NCBI GenBank assembly: GCA_947627265.1 | Contig: CANQVM010000007.1 | Span: 1 to 39,691, forward strand | Length of the DNA: 39,691 nucleotides | Direction: 5' to 3' | DNA from: an uncultured Clostridia bacterium | GTDB lineage: Bacteria > Bacillota > Clostridia > TANB77 > CAG-508 | Part shown: positions 19,382 to 27,239 of the stretch, one piece after another | Numbering within the stretch: the first letter of the stretch is position 1 | Layout of the letters: each line of letters opens with the position of its first letter | The notes under the pieces: model-generated | The model's input: only the letters and a program-made list of their open reading frames with translations | Told to the model about the DNA's origin: nothing | Database searches by the model: none | Program-made: the position numbers and the translations under genes

Positions 19382-19570
19382 TTAATTATTTAAAAAGTTC
19401 ATTAATTTTTGTTTTGTATTTAATGCATCTTGTGCTGATTTTGTAAACAATTGTTTAATTTGTGGATCAACAGCTTGTGAAGAATAGGTATTTAATTTTT
19501 GATAGGCTGTTTCATGTGCTCCAATTAAATGTCTTAAGTGTTGTAATTCCATTTGGTTTAAATCTGCCAT
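19382..19570 (-). CDS. Small CotF-like spore coat companion protein
   Basis: This 62-aa protein forms two helices (ELQHLRHLIGAHETAYQKL, then IKQLFTKSAQDALNTKQKLMNFL). Small proteins of this kind often sit directly upstream of a CotF-type gene in clostridia. It has a good GAAAGGAAGG site. It is probably co-transcribed with the following coat gene. Confidence 0.75.
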   Translation of the reverse strand: MADLNQMELQHLRHLIGAHETAYQKLNTYSSQAVDPQIKQLFTKSAQDALNTKQKLMNFLNN

Positions 19571-19707
19571 TTTTATCCTTCCTTTCTTCTAATTATTCTT
19601 GATTTATTTTTTCCTATTTTTATAAATTTATACAAAATAATTAAATATATAAGAAACCTAAAATAAAAATCTTAATATTTAAAAAACATAACTAAAGATA
19701 ATAAAAA

Positions 19708-19726
19708 CCAGGAGTTCTTCTCCCGG
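19708..19726 (-). terminator. Rho-independent terminator of pcrA
   Basis: Read on the minus strand this is CCGGGAG-AAGAA-CTCCTGG with one G-U pair, followed by TTTTTATT. It lies 34 bases after the pcrA stop. It is one of the few GC-rich stems in the window. Confidence 0.85.
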
Positions 19727-19759
19727 CTTTTGAAACTATTTTAAAATTATGTTTTATTT

Positions 19760-22075
19760 TTATTTTATAATTACTTCTAAATTTGCGAATTTTGCCATAA
19801 GGCGTTTATGTCCTACTTTATCAAAAGTAATATCTACTTTTAGGTCTTCTCCTTCTGGTTCTACTTTGTCAATTATTCCTTCACCAAACTTTTTATGAAA
19901 TACTTTTACTCCCTCTTTATATTGTGATAAGTCAACTGTATTAGTAGATTGTTTGGTCAAATTATTTAAGAAACTCTCTGCAGTTCTAAACATAAATCCG
20001 TTTGTTTTACTACTTTTACTTGTAGCAAGTGCTGGTTGTTTTTCATCTATTTTATATGATTTAATATTTTCATTATTTTTGCTTCCATAAGTCCAGCTAA
20101 ATTTTGAATCTTCAAATATTTTATTTGTCTTTTTTGTTTCCTCAAAAGCTTCCTTATATCCTTCTAATAATTCTTCAGGTATTTCATTTAGAAATCTTGA
20201 AATTGGATTATAACTTGTAGAACCAAAAACTGTTCTTTGTTTGCTACAGGTTAAAAATAAATTTTCTTTTGCTCTTGTAATGCCTACATAACAAAGCCTT
20301 CTTTCTTCTTCTAGTTCTTTTGGTTCTCCTATTGATTTATAACCTGGAAAAATTCCTTCTTCCATACCTATTAAAAATACTACAGGAAACTCTAGTCCTT
20401 TAGCACTATGTAATGTCATTAAAGTAACATATTCTTCATTTTCTTCTAATTCATCAATATCACTTGATAATGTAATTCCCTCTAAAAATTGACTTAATCC
20501 ATTTTCCGCTTCTTCTTCCTCAAATTCAATTGCTACTGTTAAAAATTCATTAAGATTTTCAATTCTATTTTCAGCTTCTTGTGTATTTTCATTTTCTAAA
20601 GCTTTTGTGTATCCTGATTTTTTTAGGGTTAACTTAATAATTTCTGAAATAGTTAATTCATCTTTCTTTTGTTTTAGTTCCTCCATGCAATTTATAAATT
20701 CTCTTGAATTAAGATAAACTCTATTTAAGCCATATTGTTCTGCATTTTTTAATACTTCATACATAGAGGTCTCTTGACTATTTGCTATTTGTTCTATTTT
20801 GTCTAAACTAGTTTTACCTATTCCTCTTTTTGGTTCATTAATAATTCTTTTTAAACTTAAATTATCATTACTATTTTGAATTAATCTTAAGTATGCGATA
20901 ATATCTTTTATTTCTTTTCTCTCATAGAATTTTAAGCCTCCTATTATTTTATATGGAATGTTTTCTCTTCTAAGAATATCTTCAATTGCCCTTGATTGTG
21001 TATTCATTCTATAGAGAATTGCAAAATCAGAATATTTATAATACTCTTCTCTTCTCAAATGTTCTATTTGTTCTACAATATAACTTCCTTCATCATATTC
21101 ATTTTGTGCTTGATAAATTTTTGGTAAAGCTCCCTCTTCATTTTGTGTCCATAGTTCTTTTTTATATTTTACTTCATTATTTTTTATAACACTATTTGCT
21201 GCTTTTAAAATATTTCCTGTACACCTGTAATTTTGTTCTAATTTTATAATTTTAGTACCTGGAAAGTCTTTCTCAAAATTTAATATATTAGATATATCTG
21301 CACCTCTGAAACTATATATACCTTGGTCATTATCTCCTACAACAGTGATATTTCCATTTTTAGATGCTAAGATTGTTACTAATGTGAATTGTGCTTTATT
21401 TGTATCTTGATATTCATCTACTAAAACATATTTAAATTTATTTGAATAATATTCAAGTACATCTGGATTTTCCATTAAAATTTTTATTGTATAATTTATA
21501 ATATCATCAAAATCTATTGCATTGTTTTCTTTTAATCTTTTTTGGTATAAATTATAAATACTTGCCACTTTTTCTTTTCTATAATCTCCATTTGCTCTCA
21601 CTTGATATTGTTCTGGCTCTAGCATTTCATTTTTTGCATTACTTATTTCAGATAAAACACTTCTATCATTAAATAGTTTATCATCAATAGATAAATCTTT
21701 TAAACATCCTTTTATTAAAGTTCTTTGATCTGATGTGTCAAAGATAATAAAAGAGGTATCAAATCCAATTCTATCAATGAACTTTCTTAAAATACGTACG
21801 CAAATGGAATGGAATGTTCCCATCCATATATCTTTTGCTAAATCACCTACTAGGGCTGCTATCCTTTCTTTCATTTCATTTGCTGCTTTATTTGTAAATG
21901 TTATTGATAAAATATCCCATGGATGAATACCTTTTTCACCAATTAAGTATGCTATTTTATGTGTAAGTACTTTAGTTTTCCCACTTCCAGCTCCTGCTAT
22001 TACTAAACATGGTCCTTCTGTATTAATTACTGCTTCATATTGTTTATCATTTAATCCTTTTAATATATCTTGCAT
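19760..22075 (-). CDS. pcrA: ATP-dependent DNA helicase PcrA/UvrD
   Basis: This 771-aa superfamily 1A helicase unwinds 3' to 5' in repair, rolling-circle replication and removal of recombinase filaments. It shows Walker A AGAGSGKT (27-34), DEYQDTNKAQ, the GDNDQGIYSFRGA motif, QNYRCTG, and the late LMTLHSAKGLEFPVVF and RRLCYVGITRA motifs. The C-terminal module (VFHKKFGEGIIDKVE) is the RNA-polymerase-binding Tudor-like domain of PcrA. Length and motif order are normal. GTAGGAG lies upstream of the ATG. Confidence 0.97.
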   Translation of the reverse strand: MQDILKGLNDKQYEAVINTEGPCLVIAGAGSGKTKVLTHKIAYLIGEKGIHPWDILSITFTNKAANEMKERIAALVGDLAKDIWMGTFHSICVRILRKFIDRIGFDTSFIIFDTSDQRTLIKGCLKDLSIDDKLFNDRSVLSEISNAKNEMLEPEQYQVRANGDYRKEKVASIYNLYQKRLKENNAIDFDDIINYTIKILMENPDVLEYYSNKFKYVLVDEYQDTNKAQFTLVTILASKNGNITVVGDNDQGIYSFRGADISNILNFEKDFPGTKIIKLEQNYRCTGNILKAANSVIKNNEVKYKKELWTQNEEGALPKIYQAQNEYDEGSYIVEQIEHLRREEYYKYSDFAILYRMNTQSRAIEDILRRENIPYKIIGGLKFYERKEIKDIIAYLRLIQNSNDNLSLKRIINEPKRGIGKTSLDKIEQIANSQETSMYEVLKNAEQYGLNRVYLNSREFINCMEELKQKKDELTISEIIKLTLKKSGYTKALENENTQEAENRIENLNEFLTVAIEFEEEEAENGLSQFLEGITLSSDIDELEENEEYVTLMTLHSAKGLEFPVVFLIGMEEGIFPGYKSIGEPKELEEERRLCYVGITRAKENLFLTCSKQRTVFGSTSYNPISRFLNEIPEELLEGYKEAFEETKKTNKIFEDSKFSWTYGSKNNENIKSYKIDEKQPALATSKSSKTNGFMFRTAESFLNNLTKQSTNTVDLSQYKEGVKVFHKKFGEGIIDKVEPEGEDLKVDITFDKVGHKRLMAKFANLEVIIK

Positions 22076-22316
22076 TTTTTTCTCCTACCTCAAAATAATA
22101 ATTACATTTCTATTTTACTTCAAAAATATCATTTTCTTTTATATTTTTAATAAATTTATTCTGTTCTGCTCTTTTATATTTTCTTGTACAATTATATATT
22201 TACTAATATTAAAAGTCAATAGAAATATAAAATATTACAAACGCATTTTTGCTCTTGACAATACATCATTTATATTTTATTATATTTATATATTAAATAT
22301 GAAAGGTGGTTTGTAT

Positions 22317-22658
22317 ATGACACGGATTGAAACCGATGGTTTTATACTAACAGAAAAGATTGTAGATTCAGATGGTGAAAGTACTTGGATCGTCACTGAA
22401 AGAAAAAGTAATCGGATATTTTATATTCATCTTTTTAACAAAAATTGCTTATATATTAAATTTTTTAAGAATAATAAAATTAAAAATCCAAGTGAAGCTA
22501 TTAAAGCCTTTTGTAACTATTTAGTCACTAAGAGGCACTTGAACCCCACAATAAAAATTTTTTATACAAACAAAGCATTAATCAGTGTATGTACTAAATC
22601 AGGATTTAGAAAACAAAAAAATGCAAAATACCTTTATTTCTTTAAGTATAAAGAATAA
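22317..22658 (+). CDS. Unknown 113-aa protein, possibly a GNAT-like remnant
   Basis: The best start is the ATG at 22317, with AAAGGTGG at 22302. An ATG at 22299 overlaps that site. I do not recognise the family with confidence. The C-terminal part (NKALISVCTKSGFRKQKNAKYLYFF) resembles the last motif of GNAT acetyltransferases, but there is no clear acetyl-CoA loop. It is the only gene where I find in-frame CGG codons (22323-22325 and 22413-22415) that must be read in the zero frame for the protein to make sense. It is isolated on the plus strand beside the inserted element, which suggests recent acquisition. Confidence 0.55.
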   Translation: MTRIETDGFILTEKIVDSDGESTWIVTERKSNRIFYIHLFNKNCLYIKFFKNNKIKNPSEAIKAFCNYLVTKRHLNPTIKIFYTNKALISVCTKSGFRKQKNAKYLYFFKYKE

Positions 22659-22694
22659 TATAAAATAGGACCAACTGGTCCTATTTTATATTAT
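22655..22694. terminator. Perfect bidirectional terminator overlapping two gene ends
   Basis: An 18-bp perfect stem (22655-22672 with 22677-22694) has the loop AACT, A-rich on the left and T-rich on the right. It contains the stop codon of the plus-strand gene and the ancestral stop codon of the ZIP gene. It therefore serves the two convergent genes. Confidence 0.85.
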
Positions 22695-22989
22695 ATTTTT
22701 GTTGCAAATATTCCAATTATAAATCCCATCATATTTCCGAATAGCTGTCATTCTACCTTGATATAATTTGTTTGATTCTGGTATAAGTTCTCCGTGATAC
22801 AATATACAACATTGCTCCTGATGCAAAACTTAAACATATAGCTATTACTTCTTTCGATATAGAACCAATAATTGCACCAAAAAATGCCCCTATTCCAGTT
22901 GTAATTCCAGAAAGAATTACATAGAAAATTACTTTTGCAATCTTCATTCCACCATTTTTCATTGGTATTGCCATAGATATACCTTCTGG
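22691..22989 (-). pseudogene. 3' fragment of a ZIP-family metal transporter, with two +1 frameshifts
   Basis: This fragment encodes PEGISMAIPMKNGGMKIAK, then two transmembrane helices (VIFYVILSGITTGIGAFFGA, AICLSFASGAMLYIVS), the C-terminal half of a ZIP transporter. The reading needs removal of an extra C at 22794, after which GELIPESNKLYQGRMTAI appears. Removal of a second extra C at 22739 restores GNMMGFIIGIFATKI and a TAA at 22693-22691. Both extra bases precede a GGA codon. The fragment has lost its start because the mobile element separates it from the 5' part at 29969-30421. An in-frame TGA lies just upstream inside the element. Confidence 0.88.
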
Positions 22990-22990
22990 T
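22980..22990. other. Left attachment site core
   Basis: TACCTTCTGGT is identical to 29968-29978. The chromosomal side encodes the ZIP 3' part. The element side begins TGAAGTCAAAGTAGACA. The exact crossover dinucleotide inside the core cannot be fixed from sequence alone. Confidence 0.8.
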
Positions 22991-23152
22991 TGAAGTCAAA
23001 GTAGACAATTTTAATTTTATACCACATACTAAAGATGGATTAGTAAAATGTCTTTTAGCAAATTTACCTACTCTGATACTTGGACATAAATTTACACAAA
23101 ATGATATCTGATTTTCTATCAAATGTAATTTTCCAAAACATCTTCAATAATT

Positions 23153-24709
23153 TTATTTGTAGTTTTTCAAAACATCCAATTTTTTAAAATTAAACAAAAT
23201 ATCTACCTGCTTATCTTGATGAATTTCTATTCTATTAATAATAACTTTCATAATTTCAGATGTTGGTTTTTTTAAACTTAAAAATTCTTTTACTACTTTT
23301 TCTATCTCTTGGCTATTGTTTTCTTTATTATATTCTGACATTTCCTTTAATTTTATGTATTCTATTTCTTTTTGCTTTTTTTCATCTATTAATCTTTTAA
23401 ATACCCTTTCGTACATTTCTTCACTTACTTTTCCATTTAATTTGTCCAAATACATTTTATCAATATTCTCATTTATAAGCTTTATCTCTATTTCTAATTT
23501 TTGCATTAATTTACTATAATCATATTTGGTTATATTTTTTTTTACAGCTAATTCAATCTTTTTGTTATCGATGTTTTGAAATACTTGTTTTATATATTCT
23601 AATATATAATTTTCTAATTTTTCATAACTGAATCCATGTGAAGTACATAGTCCTAACTTTGAATTTCTACGATAATTATTACACACCATATCTAGTCTTC
23701 CATTTTTTCTTGCTCTCACTCCAATTTTGTGTTTACATTCATAACAGAACAATAGACCATCTAATAAAAATTTATGTTTTTTTTCGTTTCTATTGTATTT
23801 TTGCACAATTATCATTTTTTGTACTTTGTCAAAAACTTGTCTATCTATAATTGGTTCGTGTGTGTTTTCCACAATATTCCACTGTTCTTGTGGATTACTT
23901 TTTAGTTTTCTGTTTTTATAGCTTATTCTACTTCTTTTATTTTGAATTGTATTTCCAATATACACCTCATTTTTTAATATGTTTTTTATTGTTTTATTTT
24001 CCCAAAAAGCCATCTTATTATACCTTATTTGATTTGCTGTAGGAATATTATTTGTATTCAAATAATCCCTAATAACACTAATATTATTCCCGGAATAAGC
24101 CATATTAAAAATAGTTTTTACTATATCCGCTTCTGGCTCACATATAATTAGTTTATTTTTGTCATTTTGGTCTCTCATATAGCCAATTGCTGTCTTTCCT
24201 CCTACCCATTTTCCCTGTTTTTGCATAGTATGTAAGGCTGTCCTAATCTTTTTAGATAAATCTTTAGAATACATATCATTTAATATTGATTTAAAAGGTG
24301 CAATATCGTTATTTCCGTTATTAGGCACAAATGTATCAATGCCATCTGTTACGGAAACATATCTAATATTATTTTCTGGAAACCATTTTTCTATATATTC
24401 TCCGGTCTCTATGTAATCACGACCTAGACGGGATAGGTCTTTTGTTATGACCATATTAATTTTACCTAATTCTATATCTCTTATCATTCTTTGAAAAGCA
24501 GGTCTATTAAAATTTGTCCCTGTAAATCCTTGATCAATATATATTTCTACTAAATTATATCCTCCGCCAAATTTCTTTGCATATTCAGTTAATAAATCTC
24601 TTTGATTTTTTATACTTTCGCTTTCATCATAACCTCTGTCTACATCTTCTTTGGATAATCTTATATAAATTGCTATATTATAATTTTCTGTTTTAACTGT
24701 CTCAAGCAT
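23153..24709 (-). CDS. Large serine recombinase (TndX/TnpX-like integrase)
   Basis: This 518-aa protein catalyses integration and excision of the element through a covalent serine-DNA intermediate. The N-terminal resolvase domain has catalytic Ser19 in IYIRLSKEDVDRG and the conserved QRDLL and TKDLSRLGRDYIETGEYIE blocks. The middle recombinase domain contains GKWVGGKTAIGY. It is followed by a Cys4 zinc ribbon (FCYECKHK, then MVCNNYRRNSKLGLCTSHG) and a coiled coil (about 400-460). Length and order are normal for a large serine integrase, and the gene sits beside one attachment site as usual. GAAAGGAGC precedes the ATG. The same recombinase class (Ccr) mobilises SCCmec. Confidence 0.94.
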   Translation of the reverse strand: MLETVKTENYNIAIYIRLSKEDVDRGYDESESIKNQRDLLTEYAKKFGGGYNLVEIYIDQGFTGTNFNRPAFQRMIRDIELGKINMVITKDLSRLGRDYIETGEYIEKWFPENNIRYVSVTDGIDTFVPNNGNNDIAPFKSILNDMYSKDLSKKIRTALHTMQKQGKWVGGKTAIGYMRDQNDKNKLIICEPEADIVKTIFNMAYSGNNISVIRDYLNTNNIPTANQIRYNKMAFWENKTIKNILKNEVYIGNTIQNKRSRISYKNRKLKSNPQEQWNIVENTHEPIIDRQVFDKVQKMIIVQKYNRNEKKHKFLLDGLLFCYECKHKIGVRARKNGRLDMVCNNYRRNSKLGLCTSHGFSYEKLENYILEYIKQVFQNIDNKKIELAVKKNITKYDYSKLMQKLEIEIKLINENIDKMYLDKLNGKVSEEMYERVFKRLIDEKKQKEIEYIKLKEMSEYNKENNSQEIEKVVKEFLSLKKPTSEIMKVIINRIEIHQDKQVDILFNFKKLDVLKNYK

Positions 24710-24804
24710 TGTAGCTCCTTTCTACGCTTGATAAAAAGATTTGAATTTAAACAAAATTGTATATTATTTTTTTTGAATTCAAATGTTGAGATAATAAAAA
24801 TTTA

Positions 24805-24909
24805 TTAATCATTTTTTTCTAATATATCAATTAGAAGATGAGATATTAAGTTTTCTATTTCTTCACCCTTTTCATCAAAATAAACATTAATTTTAAATGC
24901 TTCGCTCAT
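24805..24909 (-). CDS. 34-aa acidic small ORF upstream of the recombinase
   Basis: The peptide starts MSEAFKINVYFDEKGEEIE and ends LLIDILEKND. A strong CAGGAGGAA lies six bases before the ATG, so translation is plausible. It is 95 bases upstream of the recombinase on the same strand and may be co-transcribed. It has no recognisable domain. A directionality or regulatory role is possible but unsupported. It is too short to be called by most gene finders. Confidence 0.55.
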   Translation of the reverse strand: MSEAFKINVYFDEKGEEIENLISHLLIDILEKND

Positions 24910-25050
24910 AATTCCTCCTGTTATTTATAAATATTTATTCAATTTATATGTATGAAGAAATTTATTATTCTAAATAAACAATATAAATTGTTAAATTTTA
25001 TTGTGAATCTTAAAATCTGAATTTTTTATTAATTGATTTTATATAATACA

Positions 25051-25102
25051 AAAAAAGATATGTAATTTTGGCTTAGTACACTTCAATTCACATATCTTTT
25101 TT
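25051..25102. terminator. Terminator of the PBP operon
   Basis: Perfect 13-bp arms AAAAAAGATATGT (25051-25063) and ACATATCTTTTTT (25090-25102) lie 99 bases past the PBP stop. The A/T tracts make it potentially bidirectional. It isolates the resistance operon from the recombinase operon. Nothing else is evident between 24910 and 25201. Confidence 0.75.
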
Positions 25103-25201
25103 ATTTTAATTTTAAAATTGCATTAACTTGCTCTTTCATTTTTAAACGTTTTTATTTTTTCTTTTACCTTATTATATCAAAAAATGAAAAATTCCATATT
25201 T

Positions 25202-27211
25202 TTAAAATAACGTTCTTATTTTTTTTATTAGATAATGACTACCTCCATCTTGATTATTTTGAACATTTTCTACCATACTAATTATTAATAAATCTTCGCC
25301 ATTTTCTCTATCTACCGTAAAGCAATCAAACCATCCTAATGTACCACTTTTAGTATCTTCTTTAGAAGTTTTTAATTCAGCTGTTCCTGTTTTTCCCGCA
25401 ATAGTAGTACCACTTATTTTCATGTCATTAGCAGTTCCTTCTTTATTTTCTACAACTTGGATTAATGCTTCTTTTACTGTATCTGCTACTTCTTTTGTCA
25501 TAACTCCTTCTTTTAAAATTTCTTTATTCTCTCCATAAATAATGTTCGGTTTTATCATATTTCCTTGATTTGCAAATGCAGAATAAATTGATGCCATATG
25601 AATTGGGTTTACCAAAATGCTTCCTTGACCATATCCTGAATCTGCTAATTTTGTCTCTCCTTCTATCTTTTCAGAGTTTTCATTAGCATATTGAGACTTT
25701 GCTAAATAAAGTGGAAAATCTAGTGTTTCATTAAATCCCATTTGATTTAGTTTTTCAACAAAAGTATTACTGCCTATTTTTAGTGCAGCTTGTGCAAAAT
25801 AAATATTGTCAGAATGTATTATTCCATTTAATAAGTTTTTAGGTCCATTATATGCGGTTAGGGTCGTTATGTGATAATCTCCCCATGAATTATCTTTTTG
25901 CCAGCTCTTACCATCATAATTAAATTCTTCATTTGCATTTATTTTTCCAGTAGTTAAACCAATTGATGCAGTTATCGGTTTAAAGGTAGAACCTGGACAA
26001 TATTTTTGTATAAAACGATTATAAAGAGGCTTACTTTCATCATTATTTAAATCATTCCATTGCTTTGTTGTCATACCTACAACAAAATCATTAGAATCAA
26101 ATGTAGGTGTGCTAACCAATGCTAATAATTCACCAGATGTTGGATGCATAACAACAAAAAATCCTTTATCATCTTTCATTTGAGTATATAGTTTACTTTG
26201 TAAATCACTATCAATAGTAAGTTTTACATTGCTACCATCTTTTTTATCTTGTTTTACTATTTCACTTGTTTTATTTCCTTGTTCATCTACAATATATATT
26301 TCTGAACCATCTATCCCTCTTAATTTTTCTTCATAAGCTTTTTCTAATCCAGATTTACCAATAATACTTTTGGTATTATAGCCTTTTCCTTCGTTTTTTT
26401 CTAATTCTTCACTATTAATTGCTTGTACATATCCAATTAAATGTCCCGCTTCTTTACCTAATGGGTATACACGCCCATCCTCTTTATTAATTAAAACTCC
26501 CGGTATTTGAAGCAAAGCTTCTTTTAAAGATATATTACTTTCTGCTATTTTTTTAATTGGAACAAAAGTATCCTCTTTTACCCAAGAAGCATTTAATTGT
26601 TCATTTATATAATCTTCTGTTACACCTGTTAATTCTGCTATTTTACTAATACTTGTAACTTTACTATCTCCTAATTTTTCTGGCACAATACCAACAGATA
26701 AAATACTCCCATTTGTTGCTAAAGGTTTGTCATTTCTATCTAAAATTTCTCCTCTGTTAGCTTTTATAGTAGAAATTCTTACCTTTTCATTTTCTCCTAA
26801 TTGCGGAAAAATAAAGCTAGATGACCAATTAAGTTTATAATCTTTTGTTATAATTACATTATTATCAAAATCGACTTCTCCTGCTAATGTAAACATTTTT
26901 TCATGATAATATATTTTGTACTCATTATTTTCTTTTTTTACATCTATTATATCTACTTGGATATTGCTACTACCTATTCCTTCATAAATATTTTTATTTC
27001 TATTAATGAAATCTTCTTTATTCATGGAACTTAAATTTACTTTATTATACATTTCTTCATAATTTTTTTCGTTAATTAAATTAACAAAATCACATAAAGC
27101 CGTTTTTGCATTTTCCTTTTTTTGTTTGTTTAATATAATAACAGTAGCAATTACAGCAATTATAATTAATAATATTATTATTATTTTTTTTGCTATTTTT
27201 TTATTTTTCAT
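25202..27211 (-). CDS. MecA/PBP2a-like class B penicillin-binding protein
   Basis: This is a membrane-anchored transpeptidase of 669 aa from the ATG at 27211, chosen because AGGAG is spaced correctly. An ATG at 27229 overlaps that site. One transmembrane helix (about 8-25) is followed by an NTF2-like MecA N-terminal domain (about 30-140, LCDFVNLINEKNYEEMYN), then a dimerisation region with ISTIKANRGEILDRN. The transpeptidase motifs are STFK (Ser about 408), SDN (about 467) and KTG (about 607, GKTGTAELKTS). The MecA_N domain is typical of PBP2a/PBP3-type proteins with low beta-lactam affinity. Reduced susceptibility is an inference. It is the last gene of the blaI-blaR1 operon, 28 bases after blaR1. 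Confidence 0.9.
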   Translation of the reverse strand: MKNKKIAKKIIIILLIIIAVIATVIILNKQKKENAKTALCDFVNLINEKNYEEMYNKVNLSSMNKEDFINRNKNIYEGIGSSNIQVDIIDVKKENNEYKIYYHEKMFTLAGEVDFDNNVIITKDYKLNWSSSFIFPQLGENEKVRISTIKANRGEILDRNDKPLATNGSILSVGIVPEKLGDSKVTSISKIAELTGVTEDYINEQLNASWVKEDTFVPIKKIAESNISLKEALLQIPGVLINKEDGRVYPLGKEAGHLIGYVQAINSEELEKNEGKGYNTKSIIGKSGLEKAYEEKLRGIDGSEIYIVDEQGNKTSEIVKQDKKDGSNVKLTIDSDLQSKLYTQMKDDKGFFVVMHPTSGELLALVSTPTFDSNDFVVGMTTKQWNDLNNDESKPLYNRFIQKYCPGSTFKPITASIGLTTGKINANEEFNYDGKSWQKDNSWGDYHITTLTAYNGPKNLLNGIIHSDNIYFAQAALKIGSNTFVEKLNQMGFNETLDFPLYLAKSQYANENSEKIEGETKLADSGYGQGSILVNPIHMASIYSAFANQGNMIKPNIIYGENKEILKEGVMTKEVADTVKEALIQVVENKEGTANDMKISGTTIAGKTGTAELKTSKEDTKSGTLGWFDCFTVDRENGEDLLIISMVENVQNNQDGGSHYLIKKIRTLF

Positions 27212-27239
27212 TTTTAAATCTCCTATCATTTTATATTTA

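Noticed and set aside
22748..23122. A 124-aa minus-strand ORF crossing the left attachment site
   Set aside because: It is a chance frame over element DNA and the out-of-frame ZIP fragment. Its residues (many Trp, Cys and Asn) match no family, while another frame gives clear ZIP sequence.
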